From assembly GCA_027026255.1 (NCBI GenBank), contig JALVOT010000003.1, positions 1 through 64,000 on the forward strand: a stretch of DNA of 64,000 nucleotides. The letters run 5' to 3'. The notes under the pieces were generated by a model. The model saw only the letters and a program-made list of their open reading frames with translations. It ran no database searches and was not told the DNA's origin. Shown here piece by piece: positions 15,957 to 25,520 of this stretch. The number at the start of each line of letters is the position of its first letter. The stretch's first letter is position 1. The translations under genes and the position numbers were made by a program. The DNA is from Caldifarciminota bacterium. Its GTDB lineage: Bacteria > Hydrothermota > Tepidihabitantia > SM23-42.

Positions 15957-18401
15957 TTAATGCGCCTCATCCCAGTTCTTTCCAATCCCGATACTCACCC
16001 GAATCGGGACACGGAAATCACCCACACCCTCCATCGCCTCAGTAATTATCTCTCTTGCCTCGTCAATCCTTTCTTCTTCAATCTCAAAGACAAGTTCATC
16101 ATGAATCGAAAGAAGAAGTCCCCGGGTAAAATTATGACGCTGTAATTTATCCTCAACATTTATCATCGCAATCTTTATCAAATCTGCTGCAGTGCCCTGA
16201 ATCGGTGTATTTATTGCCGCCCTTTCAGAAGATTCACGATACCGATGATTCCGGGAATTGATATCCGAAAACTGTCTTCGCCTGCCGAACAGAGTTTCGG
16301 TATACCCATTCTTTTGCACCAGGGAAATCGCATTGCGACGCCAGCGTTCTACATCCGGATATAAAATATAATAAGATTCAATAAACTGCTGCGCCTCTTC
16401 CGGAGATATATCAAGGCTTTGAGCAAGACCATAATCACTCATTCCATAAATAAGACCGTAATTCACAACCTTCGCCACCCTCCGCTGGTTATCATCCACC
16501 TCATCCTCAGCAACCTTAAATATCAGAGATGCGGTATAGCGATGGATATCTTTATTATTTTTAAAGGATTCAATAAGATTTTTATCACCACTGATATGGG
16601 CGAGTATTCTCAATTCAATCTGTGAATAATCTGCCGAGACCAGAACAAACCCCGGTTCGGCGATAAAACCCTTTCTTATCCTTCTGCCCCAGGCCGACCT
16701 TATCGGGATATTCTGGAGATTGGGATTTGATGAAGAGAGCCGACCGGTTGCGGTTGCAGTCTGATTGAATGTAGTATGAATCCTGCCCTTCTGGGCCAAC
16801 TGTATCATAGGCGTAATATAGGTTGACCTTATCTTTGCCAGTTCACGATATTGTAAAAGATACTCAGGAAGCGGATGCTCTTTACTCAACTGTTTAAGCG
16901 TTTCAAAATCTGTAGCATAATGGGTCTTCCTTTTTTTACCCGGTTTCAACTTCAGCTCATCAAATAAAATATGGGAAAGTTGTTTGGGTGAATTTATATT
17001 AAAATTATGTCCGGCAAGTTCGAATATCTTTTTCTCAAATTTTATCATCTCTTTCTTGAACTCTTTATTGAGTTCTTCAAAATAGGCAAGGTCAACCCTT
17101 ATCCCCCGATTCTCCATCCGGGCAAGCACCGGAATGAGTGGCGCCTCAATCTTCTGGTAAAGTTCAGCCATCCCGGTATCACTTAACGCCTTATTCAATT
17201 CAGGATAAACCAGCACTGAAAGCTGCGCAATATCCACAGGGTTATTCTTAAAAACCCTGTTTAAATAGTGAAGGCCGATATCCTGAGCCGAATAAGAACG
17301 GCGGTTCGGCTCCAACAACCAGGCAACAATAAGGATATCAAAAAGATTATCTTTGATTTCGATATTTTTTAGAATCTCTTTTATATGATACCCAACCTTT
17401 ATGTGGTTTTTGTCAAACAGGATATTCTTCACATCATCTATCCGGGCTTTATAGACGGTATCCTCACCTTCGGCAAGATAGATAAAATCTCCTTCCTGGG
17501 CGATGCCAAAAACCGAACCCAATGTTTGTCCTGGTGAATAATCGACAATCCTTAATTGCCTATTACCCGGAGTTCCCTTTTTCAATTCCCGGACATAGGA
17601 ATGGAACTCAAGGTCAAGTAGAATCGGTATAAGACGCTCTAAGTTCGGTTCTCTTATCCGCATATCTTCTAAATTCAGTTGTAAGGGAACATCGGTCTTT
17701 AAAAAAACCAGATTCTTTGCCAGGGCAATTTGTTTCTTATAAGGGGTGAGCCTATTATCCTCAGCGATTGCGCTTTCAAAATCCGGATATTTTTTTAATA
17801 TTGCGCTCGCCCTTTTCGGTCCAATCCCCGGGACCCCGGGCACATTATCAATGGAATCACCAACCAGCACCAGATATTCTGCAATTCGCCGGGGAGGAAC
17901 TCCATACTTCTTCATAACCGCATTTTGATCATAAACAGATTCTCGATATGCATCATAGACAAAAACATTATTCCCCACCAGTTGTAATAAATCCTTATCT
18001 GAGGAGACAATATATACCTCGCCTTTTTGCTGCAGTCGCCGGGCAAGGGTTGCCAGGATATCATCTGCCTCATAACCTTCAACCTCAAAACTCGGGATAC
18101 CCAGATACTTAGCAATCTCCTTCACCTTCTCCACCTGAAAGGGAATATCGGCTGGTGCCGGAGGACGGGTTGCCTTATATTCTTCATAGAGTTCATCCCG
18201 AAATGTCTTACCCGGGGCATCAAATGCCAGGCAGATATATTCTGAAGGAATCTGTTTTTTTATCTTTTTCAGGGTGTTTAAAAAACCATAAATCCCTGAG
18301 GTATTCTCCCCCTTTGAATTTCTTAAAGGATTTTTTATAAAGGCAAAATAAGACCGAAAGATTATCGAATGGGCATCGATAAGCACAAACCGTTTCTTCA
18401 T
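15957..18401 (-). CDS. polA: DNA polymerase I
   Basis: 814 residues. The N-terminal 5'-3' exonuclease domain (LIDAHSIIFRSYFA, DKDLLQLV, GDSIDNVPGVPGIGPKRA) is intact. The C-terminal polymerase has motif A (SADYSQIELRILAHISGD), motif B (NYGLIYGM) and motif C (IHDELVFE). The middle domain lacks the D-x-E of the proofreading exonuclease, so it probably does not proofread, like Taq polymerase; its length also fits that type. Role: Okazaki-fragment processing and repair. It is alone in its unit and starts 6 bases after a -10 box. Confidence 0.96.
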   Translation of the reverse strand: MKKRFVLIDAHSIIFRSYFAFIKNPLRNSKGENTSGIYGFLNTLKKIKKQIPSEYICLAFDAPGKTFRDELYEEYKATRPPAPADIPFQVEKVKEIAKYLGIPSFEVEGYEADDILATLARRLQQKGEVYIVSSDKDLLQLVGNNVFVYDAYRESVYDQNAVMKKYGVPPRRIAEYLVLVGDSIDNVPGVPGIGPKRASAILKKYPDFESAIAEDNRLTPYKKQIALAKNLVFLKTDVPLQLNLEDMRIREPNLERLIPILLDLEFHSYVRELKKGTPGNRQLRIVDYSPGQTLGSVFGIAQEGDFIYLAEGEDTVYKARIDDVKNILFDKNHIKVGYHIKEILKNIEIKDNLFDILIVAWLLEPNRRSYSAQDIGLHYLNRVFKNNPVDIAQLSVLVYPELNKALSDTGMAELYQKIEAPLIPVLARMENRGIRVDLAYFEELNKEFKKEMIKFEKKIFELAGHNFNINSPKQLSHILFDELKLKPGKKRKTHYATDFETLKQLSKEHPLPEYLLQYRELAKIRSTYITPMIQLAQKGRIHTTFNQTATATGRLSSSNPNLQNIPIRSAWGRRIRKGFIAEPGFVLVSADYSQIELRILAHISGDKNLIESFKNNKDIHRYTASLIFKVAEDEVDDNQRRVAKVVNYGLIYGMSDYGLAQSLDISPEEAQQFIESYYILYPDVERWRRNAISLVQKNGYTETLFGRRRQFSDINSRNHRYRESSERAAINTPIQGTAADLIKIAMINVEDKLQRHNFTRGLLLSIHDELVFEIEEERIDEAREIITEAMEGVGDFRVPIRVSIGIGKNWDEAH

Positions 18402-18407
18402 AAATTT

Positions 18408-18435
18408 ATTATATATAATATTCTATTCAGGGCAA
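18408..18435 (-). promoter_or_regulatory. Leaderless-type promoter of polA
   Basis: Minus strand: TTGCCC (18435-18430), 16-bp spacer, TATAAT (18413-18408), 6 bases to the ATG at 18401. The rest of the AT-rich gap up to 18658 shows no gene or structure I can support. Confidence 0.6.
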
Positions 18436-18658
18436 GCCCTATTCAATCTGAATGCTCCTCATTTGTATCTTTGTATTAGAATGACAAAAATAAAAAGAAC
18501 CCTCAGTCAGAACTCATAACCCATACTCCCCATTCTGTCATTCGCTTTATCTATCAATGTGTATGTCGGATTCAGGGGACGAATAATCTCGAATATTTAG
18601 ATGTAAAAAAGTGAAAAATAAATCAGGCAAAATGGAATATTTATCAGAATTGAAGGGC

Positions 18659-19228
18659 TTACCGATATAATTTTTTGTGTCTGATGTATTTATAAACAGA
18701 TTGGGGAACCAGATATTGTATATCACTCCCTTTTTTTACGATTTCTCTCAGACGCGTAGAAGAGATATCGATTAATGGGGTGTGGCTTACCAGGAGCCTT
18801 TTTTTGAGCAATGCGTTTTTATTTAATCGATATCCCGGTCTGGGCACAATAATAAGTTGACATTCTCTTATTAATTGCTGAGGAGACCTCCAGGTCTTTA
18901 TCTCCAACCACTGATCCGCACCGATAATAAGATACATTTTCCCCTTAATCTCTCTTTTCAACCTCCTGACAACCTCAATTGTATATGTCTTACCCTTCAT
19001 CCCCTTCTCAATTGTGCTCAATTCAAAATTTCGATTGCCCTTTATCCCGATCGCAACCATATGGCACCGCACCCTGTAACTTGAATAATAATGCTTATGG
19101 GGTGGATTATATGCCGGGACAAAGATGATCTTTTTTAATCTGAACTCCTCCAGAACACCCTGGGCAATAATTAGATGACCAAGATGAAGGGGGTCAAACA
19201 GGCCTCCGAAGATGCCGTATCTATTCAT
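18659..19228 (-). CDS. nadD: Nicotinate-nucleotide adenylyltransferase
   Basis: NAD synthesis: nicotinate mononucleotide plus ATP gives deamido-NAD. 189 residues. The nucleotidyltransferase motif GGLFDPLHLGH is at 8-18, and the second motif ISSTRLRE lies near 155. Last gene of the nine-gene slipin-to-nadD run, overlapping bamD by 8 bases. Confidence 0.95.
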   Translation of the reverse strand: MNRYGIFGGLFDPLHLGHLIIAQGVLEEFRLKKIIFVPAYNPPHKHYYSSYRVRCHMVAIGIKGNRNFELSTIEKGMKGKTYTIEVVRRLKREIKGKMYLIIGADQWLEIKTWRSPQQLIRECQLIIVPRPGYRLNKNALLKKRLLVSHTPLIDISSTRLREIVKKGSDIQYLVPQSVYKYIRHKKLYR

Positions 19229-19952
19229 TCTCTTTCAATACCTTAATCCTTTTTGCCACCCTCTCCTTCCAGTTGTCATCCTCGGAAAGTTCCTGATATA
19301 ACTTCACGGCATTTTCTTTATCGCCCATCTTTTCATAAATCTGTGCCGCCTCAAACCTTGCCTGATTACTTACCGCGGTTTCAGGATAATTTTTGATTAC
19401 ATAATTGAAATATAAAAGCGCCGATTTTGATTTGCCCAGTTTTATATATAACCGACCATTTTCAAACTCCTTCCGGGCAAGCCGGGTTCTCGCCTTAAGA
19501 ATCAAATCCTTCACCTCTTCTATATATTTCGAATTGGGAAACCTCCTGATAAATTCATCAAACTGTTCAATTGCCCGCTTCACCTCGGTAATATCTCTAT
19601 CATATCCTGGAGCCTTAAGAAAATATGCCTTTGCCTGATAAAGCAATGCCGGCTCTAAAAATTTGGTATTGGGAAAATTATTTATTAAATAGTTAAATTC
19701 TACAATTGCCTGTTCATAATTCTTCTTTTCAAAGTAGCATCGGCCCAGCCAGAACTGGGCATCATCAACATATTCAGATGATGGATGATAAAATATAATT
19801 CTTTCAAACGCCTTAATCGCATCGTCGTATTTCTTATTATCAAAATATGAGACTGCCCTTTCAAATTCATCAACCGGGGCTAATGGTGCAAGCGTATTTT
19901 TTGTTCCACAAACAACAAAAAAAAGGGATAATAAAATAATTGCATATTTCAT
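19221..19952 (-). CDS. bamD: BamD-like outer-membrane assembly lipoprotein
   Basis: 243 residues with a lipoprotein signal (lipobox VVCG, Cys15). Five TPR-like repeats of the BamD/YfiO type follow (AVSYFDNKKYDDAIKAFE, QFWLGRCYFEKKNYEQAI, and so on). BamD is the essential lipoprotein of the beta-barrel assembly machine on the inner face of the outer membrane, so this implies a didermic cell. It overlaps both neighbours. A second TPR lipoprotein precedes it, and either could have auxiliary functions. Confidence 0.85.
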   Translation of the reverse strand: MKYAIILLSLFFVVCGTKNTLAPLAPVDEFERAVSYFDNKKYDDAIKAFERIIFYHPSSEYVDDAQFWLGRCYFEKKNYEQAIVEFNYLINNFPNTKFLEPALLYQAKAYFLKAPGYDRDITEVKRAIEQFDEFIRRFPNSKYIEEVKDLILKARTRLARKEFENGRLYIKLGKSKSALLYFNYVIKNYPETAVSNQARFEAAQIYEKMGDKENAVKLYQELSEDDNWKERVAKRIKVLKENE

Positions 19953-20824
19953 AATTTCTCCTTAATTTCTTTTAAACATTCCTTTGCCTTACGCGTGAAA
20001 ATTCCTTTCTGATAGGGATCCAAACGCAAAACCTTCTTATATGCAGCAATCGCCTTTTTTAGTCGATCGGTCTTCTGATATATCTCTCCAAGATAAAAAT
20101 AGGCATCATCGAGCAGGGACTTTGGCTCCTGATTATCAACAATCGATTGAAAGAAAACCTCTGCACTATCATAGCGGGCCGCAGCAAGATATCTCTTTCC
20201 CAGAGCAAATTTAATTTCACTGAGTTGTAATAGATTTCCCGCCGTCTTCAGTTTCTTATACTCCTTCTGGGCAATTTCCAGGGCTGGATATAAACTATCT
20301 GCCCCAATCAAGGCCTTGATTAAATTATGCTTGACCCTTCTCGCCGACTTTGAAGTTGAATCGATCTTCAATGCCTGCCTGTAGGCATTAATCGCCGACA
20401 GATAATTCTTCTCTTCAAGGCTGATATCACCAACCAGGGAAAGGTTGGATGCCTGCTTAAATTCAGGCACCAATCTGCCAATCGCCTGATAGAATTTTAG
20501 CGCCCGTTCTGGTTCATCAATCTTTATCGCATTGCGGGCAAGTCGGTTATAGAGCCTTACAATGCTGTCCTTGAATGTTTCATTAATATTTAATGAATGC
20601 TTAAAATACTTCTCCGCCTCGACAAATTCATTTTTCTTCAGATAACACAAACCCAATAGATATTGCACCTCGGGATCATTCTCCTTACGCAGGGATATGA
20701 GTTCAGTCAGGGCGCGCTCATAATCCCAGACGCGAATAAAATTGCGCGCATTTTTTATCCGTGCCTCCTTATTGGTACAGCCGATAAGAAGTAGCAGTGC
20801 GAGTAATACAGTAAATCGCTTCAT
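19949..20824 (-). CDS. TPR-repeat lipoprotein
   Basis: 291 residues with a lipobox (LLIGC, Cys16) and about six degenerate TPR units. The pairs VQYLLGLCYLKKNEFVEAEKYF and FYLGEIYQKTDRLKKAIAAY are typical. No catalytic motif. Expected to be a scaffold in the periplasmic face of an envelope membrane. It overlaps bamD by 4 bases and the phosphorylase gene by 4 bases. Function unknown; a role in envelope assembly is inferred from the company of bamD. Confidence 0.8.
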   Translation of the reverse strand: MKRFTVLLALLLLIGCTNKEARIKNARNFIRVWDYERALTELISLRKENDPEVQYLLGLCYLKKNEFVEAEKYFKHSLNINETFKDSIVRLYNRLARNAIKIDEPERALKFYQAIGRLVPEFKQASNLSLVGDISLEEKNYLSAINAYRQALKIDSTSKSARRVKHNLIKALIGADSLYPALEIAQKEYKKLKTAGNLLQLSEIKFALGKRYLAAARYDSAEVFFQSIVDNQEPKSLLDDAYFYLGEIYQKTDRLKKAIAAYKKVLRLDPYQKGIFTRKAKECLKEIKEKL

Positions 20825-21633
20825 AATGAAGAAACGACACCGATAATGACACGGTTCAAATCAGGTTCGGCTGAGGCTGCGGCCTTTAAAATTTTTACGA
20901 GACTCGCCGGTTTCAGGGCATCGGCAATCCCCATATCTGTAATAACCGAAATCCCCAGAACCCGTAATTTCAGATAACGAGCCATAATCACTTCAGGCAC
21001 TGTAGACATCCCGACCGCATCGGCACCGATTATTCTCAAAAAACGGTATTCAGCAGCGGTTTCAAGATTGGGCCCGGGCACTGCCACATAAACACCCTCT
21101 CTTATAACTATCTTATTCTCTAAAGCGACCCTCCGGGCAATCTTCAAAAGTTTCGGATCATAACAATGATACATATCAGGAAATCTCGGACCGAGTCGTG
21201 CATCATTCTTACCGCGTAAGGGATTATCCGGAATCAAATTTATATGATCCCGAATCAGCATTATATCCCCGGGGGAAAACGCCGGATTGAGCCCACCGCT
21301 TGCATTTGAGATAATCAGATACTTCACCCCGAGCAATTTCATCACGACAACCGGCAGGGTTATCTCCCGGGCGCTGTATCCTTCATAATAATGAAACCTT
21401 CCCTGCATTGCAACAATCTGTTTGCCCTTCAATTCACCAAATATCAAACTGCCTTTATGGAATGATACGGTGGATTCTGGGAAATGAGGAATTTCGCGAT
21501 AATCGAAGATTTGCTCAGTCTTTATTACATTTACGAGCCTACCCAACCCTGAACCGAGGATTATCCCGATTGACGGTTTCTTTTTGACCTTTTTCCTGAT
21601 GTAGTTTACCGCCTCAACAGCACTACTTCTCAT
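20821..21633 (-). CDS. punA: Purine nucleoside phosphorylase (trimeric type)
   Basis: 270 residues. Cleaves purine (deoxy)nucleosides with phosphate to the base and (deoxy)ribose-1-phosphate. Motifs: phosphate-binding GSGLG near 27-31, GRFHYYEGY near 77 and NASGGLNP near 108. The purine site has the PGPNLETAAEYRF segment and the late STVPEV motif. It overlaps the divIVA gene by 4 bases. Works with apt in purine salvage. Confidence 0.94.
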   Translation of the reverse strand: MRSSAVEAVNYIRKKVKKKPSIGIILGSGLGRLVNVIKTEQIFDYREIPHFPESTVSFHKGSLIFGELKGKQIVAMQGRFHYYEGYSAREITLPVVVMKLLGVKYLIISNASGGLNPAFSPGDIMLIRDHINLIPDNPLRGKNDARLGPRFPDMYHCYDPKLLKIARRVALENKIVIREGVYVAVPGPNLETAAEYRFLRIIGADAVGMSTVPEVIMARYLKLRVLGISVITDMGIADALKPASLVKILKAAASAEPDLNRVIIGVVSSL

Positions 21634-22079
21634 CTCTTTTCCAGACGTTCAAGCAGACGCAGATAAGACTCCAGAAGACCACGAAATTCTGAGACAAGAA
21701 GGAGTCTTTGATGTTCAACCAGTTTTGTCTCTTCCTTGATCCGGGAGAGTTCAGCCTGGGCATTCTTCAGAAATCTCTGGGCCTCGACCTTGGCATTGGC
21801 AATTATTGTCTCGGCCTCTTTACGTGCACCATCCTTTAATTCATCTGCTGCCTTCTGGGTTGTCGTAAGGGTATCCTGAAGAATCTTCTCCATCCTGCGG
21901 TAATCTTCAATCTTGGCATCAAGGTCCTTCACCCGTTCGGAAAGACTGGCATTATTTCTTAATAGTTCTTCAATCTCATTAGAAACCATCTCCAGAAATT
22001 CCCTCACCTCACGCGGATCATAACCACGAAGTGCTTTGCGAAATTCCTGCTTTCTAACCTCCAGCGGCGTTATCGCCAT
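21630..22079 (-). CDS. divIVA: DivIVA-domain coiled-coil protein
   Basis: 149 residues. The N-terminal DivIVA domain (ITPLEVRKQEFRKALRGYDPREVREFLE) is followed by an uninterrupted coiled coil to about residue 145. DivIVA-type proteins bind curved or polar membrane and recruit partners in division or polar growth. The start ATG at 22079 has AGGAGG-like bases upstream, 15 bases after the GGDEF gene. Confidence 0.88.
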   Translation of the reverse strand: MAITPLEVRKQEFRKALRGYDPREVREFLEMVSNEIEELLRNNASLSERVKDLDAKIEDYRRMEKILQDTLTTTQKAADELKDGARKEAETIIANAKVEAQRFLKNAQAELSRIKEETKLVEHQRLLLVSEFRGLLESYLRLLERLEKR

Positions 22080-22094
22080 ATGACCTCCTTGATA

Positions 22095-23099
22095 TTATGA
22101 ACAGACAACAACCCGAACACCACCCTCACGCTTTGCCTGATAAAGAGCGGTGTCGGCTTTTTTAATTATCTCATAGGTACCACCTGCATCCTCAGGGAAC
22201 CCTGCAACACCGATTGAAATGCTCAATTCTTTAACCTTCAAATCATTGCAGAAAAAGTCGTGGTTTTTAATACGCTTTAAGATTCTCTGTGCAGTCTTTG
22301 TGGCATGTTTCTTCTTTGTCTCCGGCAAAAGGACGATGAACTCATCACCGCCGTATCGTGCTACAACATCAACACTCCTCAAACTCCGTTCCAGAATCTG
22401 GGACAACTCCTGAAGCACCTGGTCTCCAACCTGATGGCCAAATTCGTCGTTTATCTTTTTAAACTGGTCGATATCAAGAAAAAGAATCGATAAACTATGT
22501 TCATATCTCGATGCCCTTTGCAGTTCCTTGCTCAACTGGTTCTCAAAGTATCTTCGGTTAAAGATTCCGGTTAGAGGATCAAGCCAGACCCGGTGTTTTA
22601 CCCGGGAATAGAAGCAGTTCGGCTTGAGAAGATGCTCAACAAATACATAGGGATGGGTTTTCAAAACATCAAGCAGTTGGCCTGACTCAAGTTTATCAAT
22701 CGGATATTGACAGAGCAAGAAGAGTCTCAAATCAGTCTGGGTATTAAAATCATCCAGGATATCCTCATATCCTAAAAACTCTTTATCGCTTTCCATAAAT
22801 ACCCTTAATCCACGATAGTTCTTGGGAAGTTTGTCATACTCACTCTTCAACCAGGGAAGAAAAGCCGCTGCATTAATCTTTTTATTGATTATAATGAGAC
22901 CCTCTTTAAAATGTTTTTTCAAAACCTTGCAATCCTTCTCCTCTCCGATAAAGATACACCTCTCCTGCCTCTCGATACCCTCACTAATCAAAGGCGTTAT
23001 ATTCTTCAGCAACTGCTCACTATTACGATAGACATAAAGGGCATGAACCGGCAGTTCAAGCTCAATACCCTCATACCCCAATTTTATGTATCTATTCAT
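22095..23099 (-). CDS. MEDS-domain diguanylate cyclase
   Basis: 334 residues from the ATG at 23099, preceded by GGAG, one base after the upstream stop. Residues about 5-165 resemble the MEDS (methanogen/methylotroph DcmR sensory) domain. Residues about 170-334 are a GGDEF domain beginning DPLTGIFNRRYFE. The active site is RYGGDEF, with an RxxD inhibitory site (RSVD) five residues before it. It should synthesise c-di-GMP from GTP under product inhibition. Neither signal peptide nor membrane segment, so a soluble cytoplasmic sensor. A c-di-GMP phosphodiesterase-type protein lies at 28923-31679. Confidence 0.88.
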   Translation of the reverse strand: MNRYIKLGYEGIELELPVHALYVYRNSEQLLKNITPLISEGIERQERCIFIGEEKDCKVLKKHFKEGLIIINKKINAAAFLPWLKSEYDKLPKNYRGLRVFMESDKEFLGYEDILDDFNTQTDLRLFLLCQYPIDKLESGQLLDVLKTHPYVFVEHLLKPNCFYSRVKHRVWLDPLTGIFNRRYFENQLSKELQRASRYEHSLSILFLDIDQFKKINDEFGHQVGDQVLQELSQILERSLRSVDVVARYGGDEFIVLLPETKKKHATKTAQRILKRIKNHDFFCNDLKVKELSISIGVAGFPEDAGGTYEIIKKADTALYQAKREGGVRVVVCS

Positions 23100-23100
23100 A

Positions 23101-24189
23101 TTATCTTCTCCAATCCTTAAGAACCTCGGACAATGCATCAAAGGCCCTTTTTAATTTTTTCTTATCAGAATTGCCCATATGTCCAATCCTGATTATCTTA
23201 CCCTTCAAATCCTTCTGTCCATTGGCAAGGAGAATTCTGTAGCGATTCTTGACCTTCAATATAACATCTGAACTATCAATATTATTCTGCATCCTGATAA
23301 CAGTCAGTGCATTGGAAGGCCTCAGGGGCAGAATATCAAGACCCATCTCTTTGACGCAATTACGGGCATATTCAGCAATCTCAGTATGATATTTAATATT
23401 CTCCCTCACTCCCCTTTTAAGAATTATATCAATGCCTTTATTTAAACCAAAAAGGGTGCAGATTGCAGGCGTAAATGGAGTCTGACCGCGCCGGGAAAAA
23501 TCATCATACATCTTCAAATTAAAGTAGTATTTTGGCAGCTCAGATTGCATCACCCTTTTATAAGCCCTCTCATTAACTGATAAGAATGATACACCGGGTG
23601 GTGCCATAAGTGCCTTTTGCGATGCACCGACCAGCACATCAATATTCCATTCATCTACAGGACAATAATCAGCACTGATTCCGGCGACACCATCAACCAC
23701 AAGATATCCTCCATAACTATGTGTGATTTCGGAGTAGGCCTTTATATCATTCACCACCCCGGTCGATGTCTCGGTCAGGGTCGTAAATACTACCTTTGTC
23801 CCGGATAATTTTTTTAATGCCCGATCAAGCCTCGCCGGGTTCAGTGTATCACCATATGCTGCCTCAAGCACTATCGGTTCAATGTTATAGACCCGGGCCA
23901 ATTCCACCCATCTTTCGCCAAATTTTCCCGTAACCGCAATGATCGGTTTATCATCTTTTTGCAGCATATTACAGAATGCCGCCTCCATCGCCCCGGTTCC
24001 TGAAGACGAGAAAAAGTAGATGTGCGCCTTTTTCGTAAAGAGTATTTTTCTCAATTTCTCCGCCAGGAGAAAAAGAAAATCAGAAAATTCACTGCTGCGG
24101 TGATGGATAAGGGGCTCGACGGTGGCATTGAATACCTCATCCGGGATATCAACCGGGCCCGGGGTAAAAAGTGTATAACTATCCTTCAA
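23101..24189 (-). CDS. Class V aminotransferase (serine/alanine-glyoxylate type)
   Basis: 362 residues if started at TTG 24189, which has GGAG 5 bases upstream and gives the family-typical N-terminus YTLFTPGPV; longer starts would overlap the archaemetzincin gene further and lack such a site. It is a PLP enzyme of the serine-pyruvate/alanine-glyoxylate/phosphonate group: SGTGAMEAAF near 65, the TSTGVVND segment, VDGVAG near 165 with the PLP-binding Asp, and the Schiff-base lysine in ASQKALMAPPG. The substrate cannot be fixed; serine-pyruvate or alanine-glyoxylate transamination, or the phosphoserine route, are options. Confidence 0.87.
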   Translation of the reverse strand: MKDSYTLFTPGPVDIPDEVFNATVEPLIHHRSSEFSDFLFLLAEKLRKILFTKKAHIYFFSSSGTGAMEAAFCNMLQKDDKPIIAVTGKFGERWVELARVYNIEPIVLEAAYGDTLNPARLDRALKKLSGTKVVFTTLTETSTGVVNDIKAYSEITHSYGGYLVVDGVAGISADYCPVDEWNIDVLVGASQKALMAPPGVSFLSVNERAYKRVMQSELPKYYFNLKMYDDFSRRGQTPFTPAICTLFGLNKGIDIILKRGVRENIKYHTEIAEYARNCVKEMGLDILPLRPSNALTVIRMQNNIDSSDVILKVKNRYRILLANGQKDLKGKIIRIGHMGNSDKKKLKRAFDALSEVLKDWRR

Positions 24190-24664
24190 GTCTACTCCGA
24201 CAGTCATCACAGAATTGACAATGTTTGACATCTGTATCATCAATGGTATTTGAAAAATGCATTACACATTCTGCATCAGCACAGTGGGCGAGACCGAGTA
24301 GATGACCCATCTCATGGATAACTTCTTTATGTAAACGCTCAATCAATTTTTCACCATAAAGCCTTTTTATTGAAACGATTGCCGACCTCCATAAAGGATG
24401 GGCAAGTCCAAAGATAAAATTCATCCCGGTTGCATATAAATCAACATCAACAACTGCCAATCGGTAATCATAGCCCTTCTTGTCGGCCTCGGTTATAGAC
24501 TTCAAGACCAGATATGAATCGTACTGCTGTCGCACAGGATTATAGGCAGTTTTGACCGGAGTAAAAAAACCACCGAACTCAGTTTCCATATTGAGATATT
24601 GTTTCAGAACCGATTTCACCGTATCAAAGAAGTCCAGTTTCGGCTGTTGATAAAACCTGATCAC
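24179..24664 (-). CDS. amzA: Archaemetzincin-type zinc metalloprotease
   Basis: 161 residues. The extended zinc motif [12 protein letters not shown] covers 117-128 (His117, Glu118, His121, His127). It is followed by Cys133, Met135 and a cluster Cys149, Cys152, Cys155 that forms the second zinc site of archaemetzincins. A cytoplasmic aminopeptidase-like activity is reported for family members; substrate unknown. The family is common in archaea and patchy in bacteria. It overlaps the slipin gene by 4 bases and the aminotransferase by about 11. Confidence 0.9.
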   Translation of the reverse strand: MIRFYQQPKLDFFDTVKSVLKQYLNMETEFGGFFTPVKTAYNPVRQQYDSYLVLKSITEADKKGYDYRLAVVDVDLYATGMNFIFGLAHPLWRSAIVSIKRLYGEKLIERLHKEVIHEMGHLLGLAHCADAECVMHFSNTIDDTDVKHCQFCDDCRSRLEG

Positions 24665-25413
24665 TCTTTTCTGGATAATCCTTTGATGAATGGTGCAAAC
24701 AGGTCAATCGGAACCGGAAATATTGTCGTGGAATTCTTCTCTGTCGCCACCTCAGTCAGGGTCTGGAGAAAACGCAATTGAATTCCCACCGGAGTTTCAC
24801 TGATAATCTTTGCCGCACTGTTCAACTTCTCTGCTGCCTGCAGCTCGCCATCCGCATGGATTATCTTCGCCCTTCGTTCCCTTTCCGCCTCAGCCTGTCG
24901 GGCGATTGCCCTCTGCATCTCCTGGGGTATATCAACATGTTTAATCTCCACGGTTGAAACCTTGATCCCCCAGGGGTCGGTCTGCTGATCGATAATTTTT
25001 TGCAGCCTCATATTTATCTTATCCCGATGCATAAGGATTTCATCCAGCTCATATTCACCAAGCACACTTCTTAAGGTAGTCTGGGCAAGTTGACTGGTCG
25101 CATAGAGATAATCTTCAACCTCCAATATCGCCTTTGCCGGTTCAAAAACCCTGAAATAGGCAACGGCATTTACCTTAATTGAGATATTGTCCTTTGTTAT
25201 CACATCCTGCGGCGGAACATCCATCGTAATCACCCGCAGCGAAACCTTTGCCATCTTATCAATACCCGGCCAGAGGATAAATATTCCTGGACCCTTTACA
25301 CTTACAAATCTGCCCAACCGAAATACTACTGCCCTCTCATATTCTTTTAAGACCTTAATTGCACTCAAAACCAAAAGTATAAGAATAATTGTCAGAATTG
25401 TTGGTAACCCCAT
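24661..25413 (-). CDS. Slipin (stomatin/SPFH family) membrane protein
   Basis: 250 residues. An N-terminal membrane segment (5-22) is followed by an SPFH domain: [13 protein letters not shown] near 25, [13 protein letters not shown] near 42, and [17 protein letters not shown] near 65. The C-terminal coiled coil has [13 protein letters not shown]. Slipins build oligomeric membrane microdomains and are often encoded with an NfeD-type membrane serine protease; none is here, and an archaemetzincin gene follows instead. First gene of the long run ending at nadD, with its own promoter and AAGGAGG. Confidence 0.93.
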   Translation of the reverse strand: MGLPTILTIILILLVLSAIKVLKEYERAVVFRLGRFVSVKGPGIFILWPGIDKMAKVSLRVITMDVPPQDVITKDNISIKVNAVAYFRVFEPAKAILEVEDYLYATSQLAQTTLRSVLGEYELDEILMHRDKINMRLQKIIDQQTDPWGIKVSTVEIKHVDIPQEMQRAIARQAEAERERRAKIIHADGELQAAEKLNSAAKIISETPVGIQLRFLQTLTEVATEKNSTTIFPVPIDLFAPFIKGLSRKE

Positions 25414-25433
25414 AATTCCTCCTTATCATAATT

Positions 25434-25461
25434 ATTTTATGTAAATATTTATGAAAGTCAA
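25434..25461 (-). promoter_or_regulatory. Promoter of the slipin-to-nadD operon
   Basis: Minus strand: TTGACT (25461-25456), 16-bp spacer, TAAAAT (25439-25434), then a 20-base leader containing AAGGAGG. Confidence 0.65.
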
Positions 25462-25487
25462 TAACTGTTTTTACTCGTGCTGCACAA

Positions 25488-25515
25488 TTGACTTATTAAT
25501 TTTTTTGGGTAAATT
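25488..25515 (+). promoter_or_regulatory. Leaderless-type promoter of the GHL10-like gene
   Basis: TTGACT (25488-25493), 16-bp spacer, TAAATT (25510-25515), 5 bases to the ATG at 25521. Confidence 0.65.
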
Positions 25516-25520
25516 AAGAT

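Noticed and set aside
18436-18658. Possible small RNA or gene in the AT-rich gap before polA
   Set aside because: No promoter apart from that of polA, no stable stem and no frame with a ribosome site.
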